From: Haematococcus lacustris
Taxonomy: Eukaryota > Chlorophyta > Chlorophyceae > Chlamydomonadales > Haematococcaceae
DNA: 64,000 nt
Reading direction: 5' to 3'
Assembly (NCBI GenBank): GCA_030144725.1
Contig: JASKMD010000001.1
Span: 3,279,015 to 3,343,014 of the forward strand
Part shown: piece after piece, positions 54,842 to 64,000 of the stretch
Numbering within the stretch: the first letter of the stretch is position 1
How the letters are laid out: every line of letters starts with the position of its first letter
Translations under genes and position numbers: made by a program
The notes under the pieces: model-generated
The model's database searches: none
Seen by the model: the letters and a program-made list of their open reading frames with translations, nothing else
What the model was told of the DNA's origin: nothing

Positions 54842-57800
54842 ATGGCGGCTTCGTCGATCGGGTCGGGAGCCCAAATCGACCTGCTCACTGATGACAACTA
54901 TCAGTTCTGGCAGATCCGCGTCAAATAGGCGCTCATCGAGCACAACCTATTTCAGATCGTCGACACAGGCATCACCCCCTCCAGGCCCACTGCGCCTATC
55001 CAAGGCTCCTCGCAGGCTACGCAAGATGCCTATGCAGCAGCGCTTACTGTGCGCGACGCAGAGAACACCTCAGACGCGAAGGCCAAAGCCATGATACTAC
55101 GCTACGTCAATCCTCAGCATTTCTTCGCCGTCGGCAATGCAGTCTCAGCCAAGGCCGCCTGGGACAATATCAAAGCTGAGTACACACAGTCCTCCCTCGC
55201 GCACCAGACCCAGCTACAGCAGCAATTGTCCATGCTCAGATTGAACCCTGGTGAGACCATCTCCCAATTCTTCAGCCGACTGCTCATGCTGCAAGCCAAC
55301 CTGCAAGCATGCAACTGCAGTCCCTCTGACACCTCCATCGTGCTGTCAGTGCTGGCTGCCATGCCTGATGAGTTCAGACCAACCGTGGAACAGCTTCGCT
55401 ATGATCAGTCCAGCGCAGCACTGCCCCTGAGCAAAGTCAAAACAGTCCTGCAATACCGGGAAGCAGACCTGCAGCTGGATCGGCAAAAGCAGCTCGACAC
55501 CTCCTCCTCTTCCTCTCTCTGGGCCTCCTCCTCCTCATTCTCACCCAGGGGGGCTGGTTACTCAGGGGGGTCGGGATGGCGAGGCAGGGGGGGGGGCAGG
55601 GTGTCCCAGCCAGGCAGGAGCAGCAACACAGCCATGCAGCGCAGCAGCTCACCAGCCCACTCAGATCACAGCACCAGAGAAGAGAATCCACATGCTCACA
55701 TGACCTGTCACTTCTGCAACAAAGAGGGACACATCATGTCTGAGTGTCGTGCTTTTGACAGGGCCCAGCGAGAGCGTCTGAGGTCCATGCTGCTATCCAG
55801 CCCAGGCAGAGCTGACGACAGCCCAGCCAGGACTGCTGGTCACAGCCCAGGCAGGGCCGGCAGCCCAGGCAAGGGTAGATCATACAGCCCAGCTGCTGGT
55901 AAGAGCAGCCTCAGCCCTAACAGAGCAAGGCTTTTCACCAGCCGACATGGCCAGCCTGTCTCAGCTCAGAACCCCAGGCAACAGCTGATTGATGGCGACC
56001 CTCACAAGCCCTACTTCATTGACTCAGGAGCATCAAGGCATATTTGCACTAGTGCCAGCAGCCTCACCGGCTTTCTCTCCTACTCAGCTGCACAGCCTGT
56101 TTACCTGGCAGCAGCTGGCCATCAGCTAAACGCAGTTGGTGAAGGAGATGCTTGGCTCAGGACAGATCAGGGTACTTTGTGTCTCAAGAATGCACTATTG
56201 GTACCCTCTGCATCAGCTAACTTTGTCTCTGTCGCCCAAGCCACCGCTGCAGGCTACAAGTTTCTTTTTGAGAAGGACAGCTGCCAGATGGAGGGCAGCT
56301 ATCGTGGACACAGCCTTTGCATGCAAGTATCAAAGCAGAATGACAGCTATCCTTTCCAGGCTGCATCTATCATCATGCTTCCGTCACCACCCAATCAGCT
56401 ATGCAGCAGCTTTATCTCTGAGGCAGCTGCTAATCTTGCTGCCCCCACCTCAGTGTCAGGCCCTGAGGAGACTACATCGGAGCAGCAGCTGCTGGACTCA
56501 GCAAGCAGCGGGCACAGCAGGACTTCAGTATCCCCCAAGGTGTGGCATGAGAGACTTGGTCATGCATCCTATTCTGTACTAGAACGCATGCAGCGAGAGC
56601 ATATGGTTAGCGGTGTTGACACGACAGCCTCACAGTTTCGTGCAGCAGGTTCTGATCCAGCAGTGTGTGAGGGATGCGTCTTAGGTAAACAGCATAGGCA
56701 TGTACACTTCCCTCTGCCATCTCCCAATGCACCTGCTGTGACAGCTGCACTGGAACTGATTCACATGGATGTGTGTGGCCCATTCAGCTTGGCATCCAGA
56801 GACGGCAGCCGTTACCTTGCTACCTTCCTTGATGAGTTCACCAAGTTCTCAGTTGTCATGCCTCTTCGCAGCAAGGACCAGGGACCAGGTGCCAGATTGC
56901 ATTATTACAGTCATCCAGCAGCTAGAGACTCAGTCTGGCAGCAGGTGCAAAGCTATTAGGACTGACAATGGCAGCGAGTATGTAAACAAGAAGGTGCAGG
57001 CATTCTGCAACAGCAAGGGTATCCTGCACCAGCATTCTGCTCCTTACAGCCCTGAGCAGAATGGAGCAGCTGAGAGACTGAACAGGACAATTGTTGAGAA
57101 GCTTCGAAGCATGCTACACGCAGCTCACCTGCCAGTGGAATTCTGGGCTGACTCAGCAAAAGCAGCTAACCATGTCAGAAATGTGCTGCCTGTAACAGGT
57201 CGGAGTCAGACTCCATGGCAGGCCTTCTTCGGTGTCAAGCCTGACATATCAGGACTCAGGATCTTTGGCAGCAGGGTCTGGGTACACATCCCACGCCATC
57301 AGCGCAGCAAGCTGCAGCCAAAAGCAGCAGCAGGAGTTTTCATTGGATACCAGCCAGGGTCAAAGGCCTACAAGATATTTCTGAATGGCAGGGAGCAGAT
57401 GAGCAAGGATGTGACCTTTGATGAGTTAGCACCAGCCACTGATGAGCTAACCAGAACCAGGAATGGCGGCCAAGCAGTCCTGCCTGACTGCGTGCTTCTT
57501 CGACCCTACCCACCCAGCCCACAGCCTGATCTGCAACCTGCCAGACTCCCTAGTGAGGGGGACAGACGTCAGCAGCAGCAGCAACAGCAGCAGCAGCAGA
57601 CTGACACCAGCGACTCTGGCTCAGATGACAGTGGGAGTCCAGACAGATCCAGCAGCACCAGCAGCAGCAACAGCAGCAGCGCACCAGGCTCCAGTGCACA
57701 ACATCCTAGGTCCAGGCCTATAGACTGGAGAGTCATGCAGGATGACAGTGACAGTGGTCAGTCTGACGATGAAGACAGCAAGAGTCAGGTCAGACGCAAT

Positions 57801-59725
57801 CTGTTTGGTGGATCAGCCAGCAGCAGGGGCAGCGGCACTCTTGCACAACCCAGCCACTCAGCAGTTGTCAGCAGTCAGCCCTCTGGCATAGGCAGGCACA
57901 GACTGCAGCCTGCACCTGCTCCCCTGCCTGCACCTGCACCCCCTGCACCAGAACCCAGCCACTCAGCGGTTGTCAGCAGCCAGCCTTCTGGAATAGGAAG
58001 GCACAGACTGCAGCCTGCACCTGCTCCCCTGCCTGCACCAGCTCCCCTGCCTGCACCTGCTCCCCTGCCTGCACCTGCACCCCCTGCACCACGTCGAAAC
58101 CCACCAAGGGAGAGACAACCACCTCACCGGCTCAGGCAGCTGTCCCTGCATGCCACATCCATGTCCACCTCCCATGACAATGACTCTCCATCAGTCAGTG
58201 AGGCTTTGTCAGGGCCACATGCTGACATGTGGCGTGAGGCCATGCACTCTGAGCTTGAGTCACTGCATGCCAACCAGACATGGTGTTTGACTGAGAGGCC
58301 CAGTGGTGCACGTGTCTTGCCCACTAAGTGGGTACTAAAGATCAAGCGTGATGCTGCAGGAGACATTGAGCGTTTCAAGGCCCGACTGGTAGCCAAAGGC
58401 TTTCTGCAAATGTCAGGTGTGGACGTAGGTGATGTGTATGCATTAGCAAGCATACCACACTGCGCACTATCCTAGCCAAAGCAGCAGCTGAAAACATGGA
58501 GATTCACCAGATTGACTTTGAGACAGCCTTCTTGAATGGCAAGCTTGAAGAGCATGAAGTTATCTTTGTGCAGCAGCCAGAGGGCTTTGAGGAGGGAAGC
58601 AGTAACACAGTTTGCCGGTTGCAAAAGGCTCTGTATGGCCTAAGGCAGGCACCCAGGGCATGGCATGCACGCCTCTGTGAGGAGTTACTTGCCATAGGGT
58701 TCCAGGCTTCTCAGGCAGATCCTGCTTTGTTCACCCTGCAGTTGCCATCAGGCCCAGTCTACCTGCTGGTCTGTGTGGATGACTGCCTGCTGTGTACTCA
58801 GCAGGGGGACACTGCAGGCCTGGCACATGTCAAGCAGCAACTCGCCTCTGTCTTCAACATCAAAGACATGGGCGACACCAGGTGGTTCCTGGGAATGCAA
58901 ATCACCAGGAACAGGGCAGAGGGCACTATCATGCTTGACCAGCGACAATCCATCAATGAGCTGGTTACCACACACAGCATGTCGTCCTCACACAGCAAGC
59001 CAGTGCCCATGGCACCAGCCACTAAGCTAGTCAGGGAGGGAGACCCACTTGACACTTCAGTGCATCATTACAGCGCCTTGGTAGGTAGCCTGCTGTACCT
59101 GACATGCTGCACACGCCCAGACATTGCGTTTGCAGTGGGTGCTCTGGCAAGGCACATGTCGTCACCCACCAAGCAGCACTGGGCAGCTGCATGCAATGTG
59201 TTGAGCTACCTGAAGGGCACATGTGACCATGGACTGCTGTTTGGGGGTGTCACAGGACTACAGGGCTTCTCTGACTCAGACTATGCTGGTGACAAAGACA
59301 CCGCCAGAAGCACTACAGGATACTTGTTTACTCTCAATGGCGGTGCAATCAGCTGGTCCAGCCGCCTGCAACCCACAGTGGCACTATCAACAGCTGAAGC
59401 CGAATACATGGCAGCATCTAATGCAGCTAAAGAGGCCTTGTGGCTCAGGAAGCTGATGAGGGATTTGCAGCTAGACTCCAGCTGTGTCACCATAGGGTGT
59501 GACAACCAGGCAGCTCTGCAGCTTCTTCACAATCCCATGGCCACCTCACGAGCAAAGCACATTGATGTGCATCACCATTTTGTTAGGGAACGCATTACCA
59601 GGGGGGAGGTTGCTTTCTACTACTGTCACACAAGCAGCATGATGGCAGACCTCCTCACCAAGCCTCTCGCAGCTGTCAAGTTTGATTGGGGCAAGCAAGG
59701 GTGTGGGGTGTACAGCTCAGCTTAA
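54842..59725 (+). pseudogene. Copia Gag-Pol polyprotein, element B, with three lesions
   Basis: The gag frame starts at ATG 54842 and meets an in-frame TAG at 54926-54928. It then stays open to 56959. It carries a CCHC knuckle (CHFCNKEGHIMSEC, about 55709), a protease site (FIDSGASRHIC, about 56017) and the HHCC start (HERLGHASY, about 56548). A 7-bp tandem duplication (GGACCAG at 56875-56881 and 56882-56888) inside the integrase shifts the frame. The following part (to 58475) has RTDNGSEY, NGAAERLNR and a Ser/Pro-rich linker with CAG repeats and a duplicated block of about 105 bp near 57850-58090. A small deletion near 58440-58446, in the RT, shifts the frame again. The last part (58447-59725) has QIDFETAFLNGKLEE, VDDCLL and the RNase H motif TAEAEYMA. 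It cannot make a full polyprotein as read. Confidence 0.9.
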
Positions 59726-59904
59726 GCTAGGCACAGGCACACATGCCTGAAACAGCCTAGTGTATCCAGCCTGTTTGTATTTCAGGACTGGAAGCTTGGT
59801 GAAGCACAGGTTTGCATACCTGAGACAGCTTTTCTGCAGTTGTTTGATGCAGTTGTTTTGATGTAGCAGTTGTGCAGACTCTTGGCCTAAGTACTGAGTG
59901 GGAG

Positions 59905-60168
59905 TGTTGTGAACATGTCCTGGTGCAAAAGATATTGAGCACCGGGAGTGTGAGACATGTTTGACAGCACTCAGGGCTGCAGAGTGAGAGAGTGAGACTG
60001 TCCGTCTTAAGGCAGTTAGAGGGGCAGACCTCGGCACCCTAAGCTGAGTGCCGCGTCTGTCCCTACGCTCTCTACAGGTAGGCACTGAGCAGTTTACTTA
60101 GTGCCGTCAGCAGTTAGTTATGTAAGTACCCTAAGCTGAGTGCCGCGTCTGTCCCTACGCTCTCTACA
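59905..60168 (+). repeat. 3' LTR of element B
   Basis: Identical by eye to the 5' LTR. It abuts the ePHD gene copy 3, with R sequence resuming at 60169 through the GGGTC target duplication. Confidence 0.95.
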
Positions 60169-60387
60169 GGGTCGCCGCAAGTTTGGAGGTTCGCGTAGTC
60201 TGCAGCGATGCACGCCGTAGCACTGACGCAGCCAACGGTGTACAAGTCTGGTGCATTAGCAGCTGCCACCAACATGACCAACGATTGAAATGCGCATTGC
60301 TCGCAATCAAGGCACCTTGCCAAGAGGAACAGCACACAGCATTGCATTTGTTCTCCCTCAGCCTGCAGTGCATGCAAGCCGCTCAGC

Positions 60388-63233
60388 GTGGTAGCTCGCA
60401 ACCAGGGCGCTTGGCCCAGTACGGCAGCCTACGACAGGGCGTATGCTCAGCCCAATGACACCGCTCTCTTGTTCCGGCAGCTGCCCTGCAGCGGCCTGTA
60501 CCAGCATCGCTTAGGTCGGGCCCGCGGCAGTGTGGCGACCAGTCACACTGAGTCGCAGGTCGACGCCGACTGCGCCCTGTTGCTCTGGAACGCTGCCTGC
60601 AGCCGGTTGTTATCCAAAACCACCAAAATAGCCGCTGGCCTTGCTCAAATGGCAGATACAAGCGCGCTGGCCTCAGTTCCAAAAATGCCCGTTCGAGCAA
60701 AACAGCGCAAGCCCGTGCACCAAAAGAAGCCTGAATGTGAGCCTGCTGTGCAGCTGGCCACTGCCAGGTACCTGGCTGCGCTGTTCAAGCAGCACCCGCG
60801 TCAAAATTGTACACTGTGCTGCTGCACCGCAGTAGCCCAGAAAACACCCGAGCCGGAAGACGCGGTGCCCTCAAAGCGACAAAGAAGGGCGCCCGCCTGG
60901 CTGGCTCCGTCCACGTTCTCCATTGAGGTCAGTATGCTGAGCTGCAGACACCTGCAGGCTGTTGCGCGGGTGTCGCTGCCGGGCGAGCTGACTGTGCCAC
61001 CAAGTGCGTGCGCACTACCGCTGCTGGGAAACGGCGCCTGCGCCTCGAACAGAGCCATCTGGCCAGTCTGTCCTGCAAGCTGTCCCTGCTGCAAACCCAC
61101 AGTCCCACCTGCTGCTAACCTCTATTGAGCTGCGCTGCCAGCACTGCACCACACTGACCTGAACCAGCCTTGCCTGCCTGCCTGCCTGCACTGGCCCTCC
61201 TAACCTTCAGCACAGTGGGGCTGGAGCTGGCCTGCAGCCAGCACTCTGCATGTGTGGTGGCCTGCCCACTGGCCTTGCACTGGCGCCATGCAGTGTGCGT
61301 CAAGTCTTGTGCTGCTGCCTGGCGCTGTGCTGGTGTTGCCCCATGTGCCGGCTGTGCTGCAGGCCGTGCCTGAGACGCTGGCCGAGCATTTGAAGAAGGC
61401 AGAGCCTGACGCCAAGCAGCGCAGCCAGGGTGGCAGCCGCATGACCCAATGGCGCCTCATCAACAAGAAGTGCATGGTAGTGGAAATGGAGCATCAGGTG
61501 GGATGGCCCACCAGCAGCAACCCCTGCCACTGCCCCACCCCTGCCCAGCCATGGCCCGCTCCTGCTCTGCCTGGCTGCATGTGACCCGGTGTTGTGTTGT
61601 GCCGTTGTCTTCTGCTGCACCTGTCTTACTCTCACCCCTTACAGCCCTGCTGGGTGCTGCAGGGCGTGAAGTACCGTGGCTGCATGAACAGGGTCGGCCT
61701 TGCGCCCACCGTGGGCACAGTGGTGGAGGTGCGTACAGCATGCAGCTGGCTGCTGCCCTTGCGCTTGCTGACACCTGGCAGCCACCAGCCAATTGCACCG
61801 CCCTGCAATGGCCTGGCCCGCGCCCGCTGCTGCGCCAAGCTGCCAAGTGTCCAGGGGTCAGCAGGGGCTGGGCCAGCACTGCAAGCCAGCCCAGGGCAGG
61901 GCAGGGCAGAGTGTTAGAGCCCTGCTGCCTGTGCCCCAATGGCCTGGCCGCAGAACTATGAGCCTGTGAAGCTGGTGGGCGGCAATGACGGGGAGCTGTG
62001 CGCCATGTGTGAGAAGCCGCTGCTGCAGCAGTTGTATCCTTGTGAGTGCGTAGCAGGATGTGGAGCAGCAGCAGCAGCAGCAGCAGCCAGACACCTCCCA
62101 CTGCCCGAGGTACTGCCCGCCCCAGGCAGCAGCACAGCACCTGCCCCACCCGTGTGGCAGCTACTCATCCTGCACCATCACTTGGCTGCTGTTGGGCCTG
62201 GACTGGTTGCCAGTGTCGCCCAATGGTGGCTGCCAGCGTGCCTGCCACTGTGGCTATCATCGTCGTCTTCATCACATGGCATCTGCCAGGCGGTGTTGAT
62301 GCACCGCACAGCCTCCTACACTCAGCTGAGCCATACTCCAGGCAGGCTCCCTCCACCGCATGTGTGGCCTGGCTGCTGGGTGCTGGCAGGTGAGGCTGAG
62401 CTGGCTCAGGTGGTGCGCTGCTGCGTGGCCACCAACTGGGTCACCCACTGCCACCTCACATGCGGGCTGTGGGCGCCTGAGGTGTACGAGGACTCACAGG
62501 GCAACCTGGTGGGTGGCGCCAGCAGAGCAGGCAGCCAGCCAGGGGCACACAGTGTCAGGCTGAGCAACAGTCAGGGCAGCAGGTAGTCAGGCACACAGGC
62601 AGGCGGGCAGGCGGTCAGCCTTGCAGCAGAGCCTGCGCCCACATGGCCTCCTGCACCTGACCCTGACGGCTGCCGGCCTCCCCGCCCGCCCTGCAGGTCA
62701 ACCTGGCCTCAGCCATCCGGCGCTCCCGGGCGCTGCGCTGCATGGTGTGCAAGGGGCGGGGCGCCTCCCTGGGCTGCAGCCATGCCGGCTGCCAGCGGGT
62801 GTACCACCTGGCGTGCGCGCACACAGGCGGCTGCGAGCTCAACGTCAGTGCACACAGCCTTGCCAGCTACAGCCGACCCTGTCTGACCAGCACCCCATAG
62901 CCTTGGCAGCCATGGCGTGGCACGGCAGGCACCACTGACCTGCTGCTGCACTGCCTGTCAGGCTCAGGCCAGCTACGCACACCACCACACACATGGCCGT
63001 GTCGTCGCTGGTCGGGCACTGGTCTGCTGCGCACCTGGTGCAGGGCAGTGGGGCAAGCTGGCAGCAGCCTGGCAGGGAGCAGTGGGGTGGTGCAGTGACC
63101 AGGGGGGCTGAGCCTGATGATGACATGACCCGCATGCCGCTGTGCCCTGCAGGAGGAGGACTTCACCCTGTACTGCCCCTCGCACTGCTCCACTGCACAC
63201 AAGCGGCTCCTGGCTGGCAGCAAGCAGCACTGA
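60388..63233 (+). CDS. ePHD zinc-finger protein, copy 3
   Basis: Same exon structure and stop (TGA 63231-63233) as copies 1 and 2, with all ePHD Cys/His ligands kept. Intron variants (near 61516, 61587 and 62200) match R2 rather than R1. The 3' LTR of element B lies about 220 bp upstream of the open frame, in the same orientation. Any exon 5' of 60169 is separated by the 5.7-kb element. Expression would therefore need the LTR, a promoter downstream of it, or splicing across the element (inference). Confidence 0.72.
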
Positions 63234-63446
63234 CGCCAGTGCAAGTACACAGCTGGCAAGGTTCCTGTTGCGAACATCTGTCATGTATGCTCCTCACAGC
63301 GCAGCGGCAAGGTCATTCTGTATGCTTCCCTTTCCCATGAGAACACTAGTATCAGGGGCTATTGACGTCTTATCAATGCACCTTTCTATGTACACGTGAA
63401 CACCTGGAATGCATGAGATTGAGGTACAGAGTGTCTATTGAGGCGC

Positions 63447-63946
63447 NNNNNNNNNNNNNNNNNNNNNNNNNNNNNNNNNNNNNNNNNNNNNNNNNNNNNN
63501 NNNNNNNNNNNNNNNNNNNNNNNNNNNNNNNNNNNNNNNNNNNNNNNNNNNNNNNNNNNNNNNNNNNNNNNNNNNNNNNNNNNNNNNNNNNNNNNNNNNN
63601 NNNNNNNNNNNNNNNNNNNNNNNNNNNNNNNNNNNNNNNNNNNNNNNNNNNNNNNNNNNNNNNNNNNNNNNNNNNNNNNNNNNNNNNNNNNNNNNNNNNN
63701 NNNNNNNNNNNNNNNNNNNNNNNNNNNNNNNNNNNNNNNNNNNNNNNNNNNNNNNNNNNNNNNNNNNNNNNNNNNNNNNNNNNNNNNNNNNNNNNNNNNN
63801 NNNNNNNNNNNNNNNNNNNNNNNNNNNNNNNNNNNNNNNNNNNNNNNNNNNNNNNNNNNNNNNNNNNNNNNNNNNNNNNNNNNNNNNNNNNNNNNNNNNN
63901 NNNNNNNNNNNNNNNNNNNNNNNNNNNNNNNNNNNNNNNNNNNNNN
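63447..63946. other. Assembly gap, 500 N
   Basis: Exactly 500 N, interrupting R3 at the position equivalent to 18526 in R1 and about 48395 in R2. Confidence 1.
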
Positions 63947-64000
63947 CTTGCGTCGTGTAACCCTGTAAACGAAACCCAATTGTAGCCAGGCAAAATTCCA
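63947..64000. other. 54-bp tail after the gap
   Basis: Too short to assign. It does not obviously continue R3. Confidence 0.5.

Larger units (their letters stand above)
54490..60168 (+). mobile_element. Ty1/copia LTR retrotransposon, element B
   Basis: LTRs 54490-54753 and 59905-60168 (264 bp, TG...CA) appear identical base for base. A 5-bp target duplication GGGTC flanks it at 54485-54489 and 60169-60173. The primer-binding site follows the 5' LTR and a purine-rich tract (CTGAGTGGGAG, 59894-59904) precedes the 3' LTR. R2 shows the same site unoccupied at about 51650-51665. The family is distinct from element A. It is in the same orientation as the ePHD gene it interrupts. Confidence 0.97.
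54151..63446 (+). repeat. Segmental duplication R, copy 3 (interrupted by copia element B)
   Basis: 54151-54489 and 60169-63446 together are the reverse complement of about 51985-48395 in R2. Differences are a few single bases (for example GGGGGCC versus GGGCGCC near 54424) and an indel cluster near 63300-63375. Copia element B occupies 54490-60168. The copy is cut by a gap at 63447, inside the spacer between the ePHD and C5orf34-like genes. Confidence 0.9.

Overview
The window is nuclear DNA from a GC-rich, intron-dense, repeat-rich eukaryote. Best guess: a chlorophycean (volvocalean) green alga, possibly Haematococcus. The grounds are short exons with GT/AG junctions, long CAG/CTG and G-rich arrays, two Ty1/copia elements primed from an internal part of initiator tRNA-Met, an ABA4-like plastid carotenoid gene, and relics of a TnpB/Fanzor-like family that I remember as abundant in such algae. 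The species is inference. All homology calls are from memory, and all identity statements are by eye.

Layout. 1-7.6 kb: a minus-strand, Gln-rich multi-exon gene of unknown function, full of triplet repeats and a 14-bp minisatellite, with a Tudor/Agenet-like ORF upstream of it. 8.3-9.1 kb: a 62-bp tandem duplication and a hAT-type MITE with a perfect 8-bp target duplication. 10.07-14.32 kb: the 3' end of a minus-strand CBS-domain gene, one intron of which is almost entirely a 3.5-kb (GGGTCA)n array with higher-order structure. 14.76-15.26 kb: a 500-N gap.

The rest is dominated by a roughly 11.5-kb segmental duplication, here called R, in three copies. R1 (+) is 15258-26795, R2 (-) is 40281-51985, and R3 (+, partial) is 54151-54489 plus 60169-63446. 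R carries an extended-PHD zinc-finger gene (three copies), a C5orf34-like gene (two copies) and, convergent with it, an ABA4-like gene. ABA4 is complete across its exon junctions only at R1, where the 5' exons lie outside R at 29.3-29.6 kb. R2 and R3 form a head-to-head palindrome with a 2.2-kb spacer that holds a TnpB/Fanzor-like relic and a telomere-like motif.

Between R1 and R2 are the ABA4 5' exons, another TnpB/Fanzor-like relic, a plus-strand gene of unknown function (30.1-34.1 kb), a gap, and copia element A with one uninterrupted 1532-codon polyprotein. Copia element B (54490-60168) sits inside R3. It has identical 264-bp LTRs and a GGGTC target duplication, and R2 preserves the exact empty site, yet its coding region has three lesions. 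All three gaps are exactly 500 N. Two abut copia LTR edges or insertion sites and the third breaks inside R3, so part of the large-scale arrangement may reflect assembly problems rather than the chromosome.
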